This document shows positions 1-9,536 of a DNA stretch of 64,000 bases, one piece after another. Position 1 is the stretch's first letter. Each line of letters starts with the position of its first letter. The notes beneath the pieces are model-generated. The model ran no database searches, was not told the DNA's origin, and worked only from the letters and a program-made list of their open reading frames with translations. Made by a program: the position numbers and the translations under genes. The stretch is from Hyphomicrobiaceae bacterium (GTDB taxonomy: Bacteria > Pseudomonadota > Alphaproteobacteria > Rhizobiales > Hyphomicrobiaceae): the NCBI GenBank assembly GCA_041397645.1, contig JAWKWE010000004.1:1488001-1552000 (forward strand), read 5' to 3'.

Positions 1-1
1 T

Positions 2-454
2 GATGTCTCGCCGCTCGCCGAAGCCTCGCCTACCAGCGATCAGCTCGTCCGCGCCAGGGCCGCAGACGAGGATGTCCGCCCGGCAGAGCCAGCGATTGTC
101 GAGACGTTTGAGCGGGTGCAGTCAGGAGCTGGGCAGGAGCTCGTCACCCACCTAGAGGCGCCTGTGGTTGTCGTGCAGGCGCATGATCCTGCCTATTGGG
201 CGCTGGGAGTAGACGTCACGCTCAACGTCAACGATTTTTGGCACAGATTGATGGCATTTGTGGCCGAAGCTCGCCGTCGCGCACAGCCGAGGGGCGAAGC
301 GTTGGTGTTGCCGCCGGTGGCGGAATGGCGTCCTAAACTGGCGGTGTTCGTTCAAGAAGCGCGCGCCAAGGCGCGCGCCGGAGTAACGCGGTCAGGACCA
401 CTTTATGAACTTCTTGCTGATTTGAAGTCCAAAGCTCAAGCGGCGCGCGATTAG
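2..454 (+). CDS. C-terminal part of an unidentified protein (cut by left edge)
   Basis: The frame is open from the first bases of the window to a TAG at 452-454, so this is the last ~150 residues of a longer gene; the GTG at 116 is only an internal codon. The visible part starts with an Ala/Asp/Glu-rich stretch and ends in a basic, Ala-rich segment with two short similar pieces (FVAEARRRA and FVQEARAKAR). I do not recognise the family and see no membrane segment. Codon use looks like that of its neighbours. The function is unknown. Confidence 0.55.
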   Translation, partial: DVSPLAEASPTSDQLVRARAADEDVRPAEPAIVETFERVQSGAGQELVTHLEAPVVVVQAHDPAYWALGVDVTLNVNDFWHRLMAFVAEARRRAQPRGEALVLPPVAEWRPKLAVFVQEARAKARAGVTRSGPLYELLADLKSKAQAARD

Positions 455-538
455 ACTGCCTTCACTCTAGTCGGCAAAGGCCAATGCGCGCCGCTTTTGG
501 CGCTATTGCGCTCTCAACTTGAGCGACACTCCAACCAG

Positions 539-1879
539 TCAGTGAAGCTTAACCTGCGGCTCGGTGCGATGCGTGATCAGCCGCGAGATGCTGTCGAGGA
601 ACACCTTCACAGGCCCGTGCAATGCCATCTCATGCATTTTGTAAAGCGAGCGATACATGAGCTTTGCGAACAAACCTTCGATGCGCATGGATTTGCCGGA
701 AACGAAGCCCATGAGGCTGCCGACGGTCGTGTAGTGCCCAAGCGAAACCAGAGAACCGAAATCGCGGTAGACGAACGGCTTTACCGGTTCTCCGCGCAGT
801 TTGCGTTGAAGTTGTTTGACGAGATGCGAGGACTCTTGGTGTGCAGCCTGGGCGCGGGGAGGAATTGGCGTGGTTTCTCCGTCCGGAACAAGATAGGCGG
901 CATCGCCGATGACAAAGATGTCGTCGTCTCTGGTGGTTTGCAACGTCGGCTTTACAACGAGCGTGTTCAAGCGGCTCACTTCAAGCCCGTCGAGATTTGA
1001 GAGTACGGCCGGCCCCTTCACGCCTGCTGCCCACACCACAAGCTCCGAAGGAAGAAAATCACCGTTGGCAAGATTAACCCCTTCCCTCGTGATGCTTGTC
1101 ACCCGCGCGTTTGTACGCACATCGACACCGAGATTGCTCAGGATGTTCACCGTTGCGGTTGAGAGTCGCTCAGGCAACGCGGGGAGAATGCGCGGAGCAG
1201 CCTCGATCAGGGTGATCTTGATGTCCTTTTCGGGATCAATCTTATCGAGCCCGAATGCGACGACGCCGCGCGCGGTGCGATGCAGCTCCGCCGACAACTC
1301 AGTTCCGGTAGCGCCTGCGCCAATGATCGAAACGTGCAGTTGGCCCGGTCGCACCGGACCGGGCTGCGCGTTGGCGCGCACACAGGCGTTCAATAGTCGG
1401 CGGTTGAAACGCTCCGCCTGCTCGGGGGTGTCGAGCATAATGGCGTTTTCCTTGACACCGGGCGTCCCAAAGTCGTTCGACACGCTGCCGATGGCAATCA
1501 CAAGTATGTCGTATTTAAACGACCGCTCAGGCGTGATTTCACGTCCGTCCTCGTCGTAGGTGGCGGCGAGGTGAACGAGTTTCTTCGTCCGGTCGATACC
1601 GGTCATCTCGCCAAATCGATATTTGAAGCCGTGCCAGTGACTCTGGGCCTGATATTCAAGCTCATGGCGGTCAACTTCCATGGATCCGGCCGCAATCTCG
1701 TGCAGCAGAGGCTTCCAGATGTGCGTTCGCGCCTTATCAACCAACGTGATCCGCGCCTTGCCCTTGCGGCCGAGTTTGTGGCCAAGTTGCGTGGCAAGTT
1801 CCAAGCCGCCGGCGCCGCCGCCGACGACAATGATACGGGGGAGATTTTCGTTAGCCGTCTGCGCCGTTTCGGTGGCCAT
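539..1879 (-). CDS. ndh: Type II NADH dehydrogenase (NDH-2), FAD-dependent
   Basis: 446 residues, the usual NDH-2 size. An N-terminal FAD-binding motif (VVGGGAGGLELA, about residues 17-28) is followed by a second dinucleotide motif for NADH (IIGAGATGTELS, about 185-196) and by the late motif VIGDAAYL that contacts the flavin. This two-Rossmann layout is typical of the monotopic quinone-reducing enzyme, which passes electrons from NADH to quinone at the inner membrane without pumping protons. The C-terminal part is basic and amphipathic, as expected for membrane attachment. It is a single gene, with GAGG just upstream of the ATG. Related carotenoid or sulfide-quinone reductases are less likely. 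Confidence 0.88.
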   Translation of the reverse strand: MATETAQTANENLPRIIVVGGGAGGLELATQLGHKLGRKGKARITLVDKARTHIWKPLLHEIAAGSMEVDRHELEYQAQSHWHGFKYRFGEMTGIDRTKKLVHLAATYDEDGREITPERSFKYDILVIAIGSVSNDFGTPGVKENAIMLDTPEQAERFNRRLLNACVRANAQPGPVRPGQLHVSIIGAGATGTELSAELHRTARGVVAFGLDKIDPEKDIKITLIEAAPRILPALPERLSTATVNILSNLGVDVRTNARVTSITREGVNLANGDFLPSELVVWAAGVKGPAVLSNLDGLEVSRLNTLVVKPTLQTTRDDDIFVIGDAAYLVPDGETTPIPPRAQAAHQESSHLVKQLQRKLRGEPVKPFVYRDFGSLVSLGHYTTVGSLMGFVSGKSMRIEGLFAKLMYRSLYKMHEMALHGPVKVFLDSISRLITHRTEPQVKLH

Positions 1880-2312
1880 TCGGGAGCCTCACAAAGTTCA
1901 GGAGATTCATAGCGGATTCTGGAGGATGGGCGGCAAACATACAACGTGCCGAAGCGAGAAGGTCGCGCAGTGTTAACCGTTCACGGCGGCAATTTCCACT
2001 GCGCTAAGCGCCGCTCCCGGAGACAGTCCGAAGCCAGCCTCCAGCGGTCAGGCAAAACCGGCACCGGCGAAGACAAATCGCGCTTAACGAGCCTCGATTT
2101 GCAATCCTGCTCCTTAACCACACGATCTGATTGGTGAGGCCCGATATACCATTCGGCCTCAAATTCAGAACATTGTGCTTCGCGATAACGTATTATCCTG
2201 ACCTGTTAATTGGCAGACGGGATCGGTCTGGTTGCCGTTTTGGACAAAGGCCGGCCAGCGCTTCAGACTTTGTCAAAAATTACTTCAATGGATTTTGAGG
2301 GAGCCTAAGGGG
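1880..2312. other. 433-bp intergenic region between ndh and asnB
   Basis: Divergent spacer that must hold the promoters of ndh (reverse) and asnB (forward). The short frames here have no coding character. A small inverted repeat GATAA-CGTA-TTATC lies about 120 bp before the asnB start; I cannot assign it. No GGAAC/CGTT stress promoter was seen. Confidence 0.4.
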
Positions 2313-4283
2313 ATGTGCGGATTTGCCGGGTTCATCGATTTCCCGCGCGCACACACAGCCGACAGCCTCGAGCGCATCGTAAATCAGATGGGCAACGCCA
2401 TTGCTCATCGTGGTCCTGACGACAGCCAATCGTGGACGGATGCGGAATGTGGCGTGGCGCTCGCATTCCGTAGGCTGGCCATTCTGGATCTAAGTCCGGC
2501 CGGTCGTCAGCCCATGCATTCGCGTTCGGGCCGTTACGTCATCGTGTTCAACGGTGAAATTTACAATGCGCCTTCTCTAAAGGCGAAATTGGGAGATGGC
2601 GCTGCAAAACTGCGCGGTCATAGCGACACTGAAGTCTTGGTCGAGCTGATCGACAAGATCGGATTCAAGGCATGTATGCCGCTTCTGCGCGGCATGTTCG
2701 CGATCGCGTGTTGGGATCGCCGCGATCGGGTTTTGCGCTTGGCGCGAGATCCTGTGGGGAAGAAGCCGCTGTATTTCGGCTTCGTGGGAAGATCATTCGT
2801 GTTCGGCTCGCAGCCCAACGCGTTTCTTGCATTCCCTCAGTTCCAGTCCGAACTCGATCGCGACGCGATGTGTGCGTTTTTCCGGTTTGGCTACATTCCC
2901 GCGCCTCATTCCATTTATCAGGGCATAGACAAGCTGAGGCCCGGGGAATCGCTGGAGATCAAGGACGGCCGCATTCTCAGGCGTACGAAGTTCTGGGAAG
3001 CGGCGGAGAAGGCCAGAGCTGCCGCCGCCACCGCTCCAATCCTCGACGACGCGGACGCCATCGACCAGCTGGAGAGTCTGATCGAACGAGCGGTAGATCG
3101 ACGGCTGGCATCGGATGTTCCCCTCGGCGCATACCTTTCCGGCGGCATCGATAGTTCCACGGTGCTGGCGATCATGCGCGCACGCGCGGCAGGCACGGTG
3201 AAGTCGTTTTGCATTGGCTTTGGCGACACGCGCTATGACGAATCGCGTCATGCAGAGGAAATTGCCAACTACCTTCAGCTTGAACACCACACACTTCACG
3301 TCGGGCCTGAAGACCTTCTCAATGCCGTCTTTGACATGCCCCAAGTCTATGATGAGCCGTTTGCCGATCCTTCTCAGGTTCCAACCTATATCTTGTCACG
3401 GCTGACGCGGGGCCATGTCACAGTCGCCTTGTCGGGCGATGGAGGAGACGAACTTTTCAGCGGCTACACGAGATACCAGAAGCTCGAGAAGATATGCAGG
3501 ATGGCGAGGCGGATACCTTCCGCGTTGAAGCCTGGAACCGCACAGCTCATACGCACGGTGCCGAAAGCTGTGTGGAACAGCGCAGAGGCAATAATGCAGC
3601 GCGAATACGGGCAAAGTCCGCTTGCCGCGCGGGCATTGAAATTTGCTGATGTGTTGCAGTCTGTGGGACCTGAACTCATCTATCGTGATCTGATCGAGCA
3701 ATGGTCGGATCCAAGCGGCTTGGTAATCGGAGGCCGCGAGCCGGTCGATCCAATCTGGATGGGTGCGTTGGGTCTCTCGAAAGCACAGCCTGCACGCACC
3801 GCTCAACTTTTGGACGTTTATTCTTATCTTCCCGAAGATATCCTGGTGAAAGTAGACCGCGCGAGCATGGCAGTCGGACTGGAAGTGCGTGCGCCGCTGC
3901 TCGATCAGGACATCGCCGAATTCGCATGGGGATTGCAAAGAAATCAACTCGTGCGAGACGGTGTCGGGAAGTGGTTGTTGCGACAAGTCTTGTATCGCCA
4001 CATCCCGTCGCAGCTCGTCGATAGGCCGAAAATGGGCTTCGCATTCCCGCTCAGAGAGTGGCTTGGCAGTTCGTTGCGAGACTGGGCGGAAGACCTGTTG
4101 GATCCCGCCAAAATGGCAGCGGCGGGCTATCTCAATCCCGCTCCCGTTCAGGCAATGTGGAAGGAACATCTGAGCGGGACAAGAGATTGGAGCTATCGAT
4201 TGTGGTGCGTGCTTATGTTTGAGGCTTGGCGTCGTCGGTTGCCGGTCGAAAAATCGGCGCTGCACGAATTCCATCACGCTTGA
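2313..4283 (+). CDS. asnB: Asparagine synthase (glutamine-hydrolysing), AsnB type
   Basis: The start is set at the ATG giving MCGFAGF, because the class II glutaminase domain needs Cys as residue 2 after Met removal; AAGGGG lies just upstream. Residues ~1-210 form the Ntn glutaminase domain (AHRGPDD, FNGEIYN). The synthetase domain carries the pyrophosphate loop LSGGIDSS. The enzyme makes an amide from aspartate or another carboxylate, ATP and glutamine ammonia. At 656 residues it is of normal length. Placed at the head of a polysaccharide locus, it may amidate a sugar acid such as ManNAcA rather than supply asparagine; that is inference from context and from known asnB paralogues in capsule loci. 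Confidence 0.85.
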   Translation: MCGFAGFIDFPRAHTADSLERIVNQMGNAIAHRGPDDSQSWTDAECGVALAFRRLAILDLSPAGRQPMHSRSGRYVIVFNGEIYNAPSLKAKLGDGAAKLRGHSDTEVLVELIDKIGFKACMPLLRGMFAIACWDRRDRVLRLARDPVGKKPLYFGFVGRSFVFGSQPNAFLAFPQFQSELDRDAMCAFFRFGYIPAPHSIYQGIDKLRPGESLEIKDGRILRRTKFWEAAEKARAAAATAPILDDADAIDQLESLIERAVDRRLASDVPLGAYLSGGIDSSTVLAIMRARAAGTVKSFCIGFGDTRYDESRHAEEIANYLQLEHHTLHVGPEDLLNAVFDMPQVYDEPFADPSQVPTYILSRLTRGHVTVALSGDGGDELFSGYTRYQKLEKICRMARRIPSALKPGTAQLIRTVPKAVWNSAEAIMQREYGQSPLAARALKFADVLQSVGPELIYRDLIEQWSDPSGLVIGGREPVDPIWMGALGLSKAQPARTAQLLDVYSYLPEDILVKVDRASMAVGLEVRAPLLDQDIAEFAWGLQRNQLVRDGVGKWLLRQVLYRHIPSQLVDRPKMGFAFPLREWLGSSLRDWAEDLLDPAKMAAAGYLNPAPVQAMWKEHLSGTRDWSYRLWCVLMFEAWRRRLPVEKSALHEFHHA

Positions 4284-4450
4284 CGGCATTAGCGATGACA
4301 GAGTTCGATTTTTGAATTGTCGATTTGCGAGCGTCGCAATTAGATTTTTTCAATTAACTCTAATACCATATCCAACTCGAAACGCCTTTCTGGCATTGCC
4401 GGAAGCGTCTATGAATGGGGCAGCAAAAACTCCATTGATAGTGATGTAAA

Positions 4451-5497
4451 ATGCTGCATTCCCCTGTGTCGCAATATCGGCCGCAGTCTAATTCAGAACG
4501 TAACGACAGGCACGTGCTCGTAGTCGGTGGTGCAGGTTACGTTGGAAACGTCCTCATTCGCCAATTGCTGGCCTTGGGCTACAGGGTGCGTTGCCTCGAT
4601 GCGCTGTACTATCCAACGGGCAACACGATTGCGCCGCTGATGGACAATCCCAGCTTCTCGTTTGTCCGCGGCGATCTGCGCGACACCGCTGTTGTGCAGG
4701 ATAGCCTGAGTGGCATTACCGATGTGGTTCTTCTCGCTGCGTTGGTTGGCGATCCAATTTCCAAGAAGTATTCAGAACTCACACGAGAGGTTAACGAAGC
4801 TGCATCGCGCCGCCTCTATTCGGAACTGGCAGGGCGCGGCATCAAGAAGTTCATCTTCACTTCGACATGCAGCAATTACGGGATCCTGGAAGGCAACCAG
4901 CCGGCGACGGAAACGTCGCCGCTCAATCCGAAGTCGGTTTATGCCGAAACTAAGGTTGCCTTCGAGGAGTTCGTTACCAAGCCTTCAAACGCGACGGATT
5001 TTTCCACCACCGTTCTGCGTCTTGCGACGGCCTTTGGATTGTCACCGCGGATGCGCTTCGATTTGACTGTATCGGAGTTTAGCCGAGAGATTGCGATGGG
5101 TCGCGAGCTCATTGTCTATGATGAGGCGACCTGGCGCCCGTACTGTCACGTCAGCGATATTTCTGAAGCCATCATTCGTGTGATTGAAGCGCCCACAGAT
5201 GTCGTGTCCGGCCAGGTCTTCAATGTAGGTGGCAACGAAAACAACTTTACCAAGAAGATGATCGTCGATGAGCTTGTGAAGTTGGTTCCCGATGCGAAAG
5301 TAACCTACAAGGCCGGCGGATTCGACCAGCGTGATTATCGCGTTTCGTTCGACAAAATCCGAGGAGCGCTCGATTTTGCGCCTAAATACTCCGTGCCGAG
5401 CGCCATCGCGCATGTCGTTTCTTGCATTCAGGCTGGCCTGTATGGTGACGTCGAAGAGAGCAAAAACTTCTACGGCAACTATGTCGTGAATCACTAG
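4451..5497 (+). CDS. NAD-dependent sugar epimerase/dehydratase (extended SDR)
   Basis: 348 residues. An N-terminal Rossmann motif VVGGAGYVGN (about 25-34), followed by an acidic residue in LDAL, binds NAD(P). The catalytic pair is in YAETK (YxxxK), preceded by the conserved STCSNYG stretch. The C-terminal half (NVGGNENNFTK) matches the nucleotide-sugar binding half of GalE/RfbB-like enzymes. It probably epimerises or dehydrates a nucleotide sugar for the adjacent exopolysaccharide pathway; the substrate cannot be read from sequence. The upstream 167 bp are AT-rich and no clear ribosome site precedes the ATG, so the true start could be a little further in. Confidence 0.8.
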   Translation: MLHSPVSQYRPQSNSERNDRHVLVVGGAGYVGNVLIRQLLALGYRVRCLDALYYPTGNTIAPLMDNPSFSFVRGDLRDTAVVQDSLSGITDVVLLAALVGDPISKKYSELTREVNEAASRRLYSELAGRGIKKFIFTSTCSNYGILEGNQPATETSPLNPKSVYAETKVAFEEFVTKPSNATDFSTTVLRLATAFGLSPRMRFDLTVSEFSREIAMGRELIVYDEATWRPYCHVSDISEAIIRVIEAPTDVVSGQVFNVGGNENNFTKKMIVDELVKLVPDAKVTYKAGGFDQRDYRVSFDKIRGALDFAPKYSVPSAIAHVVSCIQAGLYGDVEESKNFYGNYVVNH

Positions 5498-5509
5498 GCG
5501 CCACCAATA

Positions 5510-6637
5510 CTAGGCACCTAGCTTCTCAGCGCAGATGTCAGCGATCGCCAAGCTGGACGTGAGGCCTGGGCTCTCTATTCCGTAGAGGGCGACCATGCGA
5601 GCAATCCCGTGCGTTTCAGGTCCATGAATGAGGAAATCGGCAGCTGGCTCGTCTTTTCCTGAAACTTTGGGCCTGATGCCGGTGTAGCCTTGTTCTAGCG
5701 CGGCCTTTGGCAACGAAGGCCAATAGCGCCGGATGGCCTGCTCGAAATCAGCGCGCCTGCTTCCGTCAGGATCATCGAAACTATAGTCGATGCGATCGAT
5801 CCATTGAACGTCTGGTCCAAACCGAGCGGCTCCCTGCATATCCAAAGTGAGATGCGTTCCAAGGCCGCCTGGAACGGGAACAGGATAAATCAAGTGTTGA
5901 AAAGGCGCGCGCCCCTGAAGAGTGAAGTAGTGGCCCTTGGCAAAGCGGGTTCGCGGCGGTTCATAGCCCTCGCTATACGGAATGAGACCACGAAGCGCAG
6001 CCATTCCTAGACCTGCGGCGACGACAAGATTGCGTGCGGTCAGCCTGGAAGTGTCACTTCCACTCGCAAACGAGAGTTCGAAGTTGCCATTTGGAAGGCA
6101 TTGGGCCTTTTGCAACGTTGTTTGAAGGACAACAAAGCCACCGTTTGCTTGAAGGTGGCCTTCGAGCGCTTTCATGAGGGCGTGGCTGTCAACGATGCCT
6201 GTCGATGGCGACAGAAGCCCGGCGACACATCTTACCTCAGGTTCGAGCGCGTTGACTTCAGCGGCTGTGAGCCAACGCAAATTATCGACACCGTTTGCGC
6301 GCGCTGCAGCTTGAAAATTCTTAAGCGTGGCGATTTCGCTGTCCGTAGTGGCGACGATGAGCTTTCCGACTTTTTTAGCCGGGACAGAATTTTCAGCGGC
6401 GAATTCATATAGTCGTATTCGTCCTGCAACACAGGCATTCGCTTTCAATGATCCCTGCGGGTAATAGATGCCGGCGTGGACGACTTCGCTCGACCGAGAG
6501 CTTGTTTCTTGCCCCACGTCACCGTTGCGTTCGAAGACGTACGTTTCCTGTCCCTTTTTGGCACACGCGACCGCGATGGCGAGGCCGACAACGCCGCCGC
6601 CGATAATGGCGGTTTCAATATCAGGTGCGTGCATCAT
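5510..6637 (-). CDS. FAD-dependent oxidoreductase, L-2-hydroxyglutarate oxidase-like
   Basis: DAO-superfamily flavoprotein. IIGGGVVGLAIAVACA near the N-terminus binds FAD, followed by the family signature SSRSSEVVHAGIYYP seen in LhgO-type 2-hydroxyacid oxidases. Near the C-terminus GIRPK and ALYGIESPGLTSSLAI complete the flavin site. It likely oxidises a 2-hydroxy acid and passes electrons to oxygen or quinone. The chosen start is the ATG at 6637; a GTG 15 bp upstream is possible and neither has a clear ribosome site. It is convergent with the epimerase gene (12 bp apart). Its link to polysaccharide synthesis is uncertain. Confidence 0.78.
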   Translation of the reverse strand: MMHAPDIETAIIGGGVVGLAIAVACAKKGQETYVFERNGDVGQETSSRSSEVVHAGIYYPQGSLKANACVAGRIRLYEFAAENSVPAKKVGKLIVATTDSEIATLKNFQAAARANGVDNLRWLTAAEVNALEPEVRCVAGLLSPSTGIVDSHALMKALEGHLQANGGFVVLQTTLQKAQCLPNGNFELSFASGSDTSRLTARNLVVAAGLGMAALRGLIPYSEGYEPPRTRFAKGHYFTLQGRAPFQHLIYPVPVPGGLGTHLTLDMQGAARFGPDVQWIDRIDYSFDDPDGSRRADFEQAIRRYWPSLPKAALEQGYTGIRPKVSGKDEPAADFLIHGPETHGIARMVALYGIESPGLTSSLAIADICAEKLGA

Positions 6638-6961
6638 GTTGGGAAATGTCACAAAAGATTAGCGCAATGTATGCAGACACGATTGCCAGCGGCAAGTGTA
6701 ATTCTATGGTCGCAATTCGAAACGATGTAGAAGCAGAAAAGAGACTTAATAGAGGTCAAAGTCGCAAAAAAGGCAAATAACCAAAGTCCCAAAAATAGAA
6801 TGCCTGGGTGCCCAATATTGAGCGATGTCGAGTATATATTTCGGAGGCGAATTTTTTATGTGAATGGCGGCGGCGCTAAACGCTGATTTTTGCCAGTCGC
6901 GGGGGATACATCGAGTTTTGCCGATTTTATTTGCTTCAAGCGTCTCAGGTGCGTGCCGTCG
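6638..6961. other. 324-bp AT-rich divergent spacer
   Basis: Separates the reverse-strand FAD oxidoreductase from the forward wecB and must contain both promoters. It is distinctly AT-rich. No terminator, repeat or recognisable operator was found. Confidence 0.35.
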
Positions 6962-8140
6962 ATGACCATTGCAATCCATGACAACAGCGTGATCGCGTCC
7001 AGCCGCGCAGCTGGGCAAAGAATCATGGTTGTTTTCGGCACGCGACCTGAGGCGATCAAGATGATGCCTTTGGTGCTTGAGCTGAGGAAGCGTCCTGGTT
7101 TTCATCCGGTCGTCGTTTCGACCGGTCAACACCGCACGATGCTCGATCAGGTATTCTCTCTGTTTGGCGAAAGTCCCGATATCGATCTCGATATCATGAC
7201 GCCCGGACAGACCCTTTCCGACATAACGGGGCGTGTACTCCAGGAGATGTCGAAGGTGTATGCCGCTCAGCGTGTCGACCGTGTTCTTGTTCATGGCGAC
7301 ACCACGACCGCGATGGCGGCGGCTCTCTCGGCATTCTATGCGCGAGTTCCTATCGGCCATGTAGAGGCGGGATTGCGTTCGTATGACCTAAGCCGGCCCT
7401 GGCCGGAAGAATTCAATCGCGTGGCGATCGATTGTATCGCCGATATGATGTTTGCGCCTACCAAGCTATCTGCAGGCAACCTGCGCAACGAGTACAATCG
7501 GCAAGGTGAAATCCTAGTCACCGGTAACACCGGAATTGATGCCCTTATGTTCGTTTCTGGACGGCTCGATCGGGATGTGGGGCTGGTGAAAAAATGCGAG
7601 CGGAAGTTCAAATTCCTCAACCCCGAACGGCGACTTGTCCTTGTAACGGGTCATAGACGCGAGAGCTTTGGCGATGGGTTCCAGCAGATCTGTGATGGAC
7701 TTCTTTCTATAGCTAGTCGCGGTGACGTCGAGGTCGTCTATCCCGTCCATCTCAATCCGAATGTTCGCTCTGTCGTTCAAAAGCGTCTGTCTGGGCATGA
7801 CGCAATTCATCTCATCGAACCGGTCGAGTATCTCGACATGGTCTATCTCATGAAGCGGGCTCATATCTTGCTTACCGATTCCGGGGGAATACAGGAGGAA
7901 GGACCAGCGCTTGGAAAGCCGGTGTTGGTCATGCGGGACGTTACAGAGCGACCGGAAGCGGTCTCTCTTGGAGCCGTGGAGCTGGTTGGGTGCGATCCCA
8001 AGCGCATTCGCAGTGCAATCGATCGTCTTCTGGATGATCGGAATGAATATCACCGTCGCGCGAAGCCGTGCTTTCCCTACGGGGATGGGACGGCAGCACG
8101 GCGTATCGTAGATGCTATCTCAGAGAAAATTGCGGTATGA
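6962..8140 (+). CDS. wecB: UDP-N-acetylglucosamine 2-epimerase (non-hydrolysing)
   Basis: Converts UDP-GlcNAc to UDP-ManNAc in the cytoplasm. Diagnostic motifs in order: VVFGTRPEAIKMMPLV, STGQHRTML, HGDTTTA, HVEAGLRS, and the C-terminal DSGGIQEEGP...KPVLVMRD..ERPEA that closes the UDP site. The start at 6962 (MTIAIHD) leaves ~20 extra residues before the family's usual beginning; the ATG at 7025 in QRIMVVFG would match the family more tightly. It overlaps wecC by ATGA, so the two are almost certainly translationally coupled and supply UDP-ManNAcA together. Confidence 0.92.
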   Translation: MTIAIHDNSVIASSRAAGQRIMVVFGTRPEAIKMMPLVLELRKRPGFHPVVVSTGQHRTMLDQVFSLFGESPDIDLDIMTPGQTLSDITGRVLQEMSKVYAAQRVDRVLVHGDTTTAMAAALSAFYARVPIGHVEAGLRSYDLSRPWPEEFNRVAIDCIADMMFAPTKLSAGNLRNEYNRQGEILVTGNTGIDALMFVSGRLDRDVGLVKKCERKFKFLNPERRLVLVTGHRRESFGDGFQQICDGLLSIASRGDVEVVYPVHLNPNVRSVVQKRLSGHDAIHLIEPVEYLDMVYLMKRAHILLTDSGGIQEEGPALGKPVLVMRDVTERPEAVSLGAVELVGCDPKRIRSAIDRLLDDRNEYHRRAKPCFPYGDGTAARRIVDAISEKIAV

Positions 8141-9402
8141 GTAGAGTTTGTGTCGTAGGGCTTGGTTACATCGGGCTCCCCACCGCGGCAATGCTTGCCA
8201 GTGCGGGGCATACGGTCATTGGCTTCGACGTGAATCCGGATGTGGTTGCCAAAGTCAACCAGGGGCTTGCGCATTTTCGTGAGCCTGATCTCGAGATGCT
8301 GCTCGCTGCCGCTGTTAAGACAGGTCGTCTGACTGCCCAGATGACTCCCGCGGAGGCCGATTACTACATCATTGCGGTGCCAACCCCGTTCAAGAATGGC
8401 AAGCGTCCAGATTTGTCCTATGTGGATGCAGGCACAGATTCTATCGCTCCCTATCTGCGTCCTGGTTGCACGATAATTTTGGAATCGACTTCTCCAGTGG
8501 GGACAACCGAACGGATTGCAACGCGCCTTGCTGAAAAGCGCAAGGATCTCGTCTTTCCCTCGTACAAGAATGAGGACCACCACGACGGTCAGGTCTACGT
8601 CGTCCATTGTCCAGAGCGCATTCTGCCGGGGCAGATGGTTCGCGAACTCGTCGCCAACGATCGCATTATTGGCGGAATGACGGAGTTTTGCGTAGCAAAA
8701 GCGAACAGCCTTTATGAGTCGTTCGTAAAGGGTACATCCTATACCACTGATTGCCGGACAGCCGAATTCGTCAAGCTGATGGAGAACGCCTACCGGGACG
8801 TCAACATTGCGTTCGCCAATGAGGTATCGCTGATCTGCGACCGTCTAGATGTCGACGTCTGGCAGGCGATCGATCTTGCTAACAAGCATCCGCGTGTGTC
8901 GGTGCTGAAGCCTGGCCCTGGTGTTGGCGGTCACTGCATTGCGGTCGATCCTTGGTTCATCGTCGATTCCGCCCCTGAGCAGAGCCGCCTCATCAAGACG
9001 GCGCGTGAAATAAACGATCAAAAGACGGACTATGTGTATGATCGTATTGTTCAGGCGGCCAGCCGCTTCCGCAATCCTGTCATCGCTTGCTTTGGTGTCA
9101 CGTATAAGCCGGATGTCGATGATCTTCGCGAAAGTCCAGCGCTGCATATTGTTGAACGCCTGTTGAAAAACTCAAAGTTCAAGGTGCTTGTCTGCGATCC
9201 CATGCTGAAAGATCTGCCCCAGAAGATCGCATCTCATCCAAGGCTCAAGGTGGTGGATGCTGAAGCAGCCCGCGCTGAGGCGGACATTGTGACATTCCTC
9301 GTGGGACATAAGAAATTCCGCAACTTGCAGCCACAGAAGTTCCTGGAGAAAGTTGTGGTCGACACCATCGGCCTGATGTCGGTGACGCCAAGCGCTCAGT
9401 GA
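8137..9402 (+). CDS. wecC: UDP-N-acetyl-D-mannosamine dehydrogenase
   Basis: The start at 8137 overlaps the wecB stop (ATGA) and gives MSRVCVVGLGYIGLP, the canonical NAD-binding start of the UDP-glucose/UDP-ManNAc dehydrogenase family. The catalytic cysteine is in GPGVGGHCIAVDPWF, the form typical of WecC rather than Ugd. The C-terminal UDP-binding half holds ACFGVTYKPDVDDLRESPA. It oxidises UDP-ManNAc to UDP-ManNAcA with two NAD. Together with wecB it implies that the polymer contains N-acetylmannosaminuronic acid, possibly amidated by the nearby AsnB-like enzyme (inference). Confidence 0.92.
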   Translation: MSRVCVVGLGYIGLPTAAMLASAGHTVIGFDVNPDVVAKVNQGLAHFREPDLEMLLAAAVKTGRLTAQMTPAEADYYIIAVPTPFKNGKRPDLSYVDAGTDSIAPYLRPGCTIILESTSPVGTTERIATRLAEKRKDLVFPSYKNEDHHDGQVYVVHCPERILPGQMVRELVANDRIIGGMTEFCVAKANSLYESFVKGTSYTTDCRTAEFVKLMENAYRDVNIAFANEVSLICDRLDVDVWQAIDLANKHPRVSVLKPGPGVGGHCIAVDPWFIVDSAPEQSRLIKTAREINDQKTDYVYDRIVQAASRFRNPVIACFGVTYKPDVDDLRESPALHIVERLLKNSKFKVLVCDPMLKDLPQKIASHPRLKVVDAEAARAEADIVTFLVGHKKFRNLQPQKFLEKVVVDTIGLMSVTPSAQ

Positions 9403-9536
9403 GGGCAGCCACGGATCGCTAGCGGCGGGATCAACGGCTCGAACCGCGGCAGCTGGGATCTCGCCGGTCGGGCTTTCATGCAAGAAAGTCATTCACAAGC
9501 CGTCGCCTCATGCACTGGTGAGGCTACGGAGAATGC

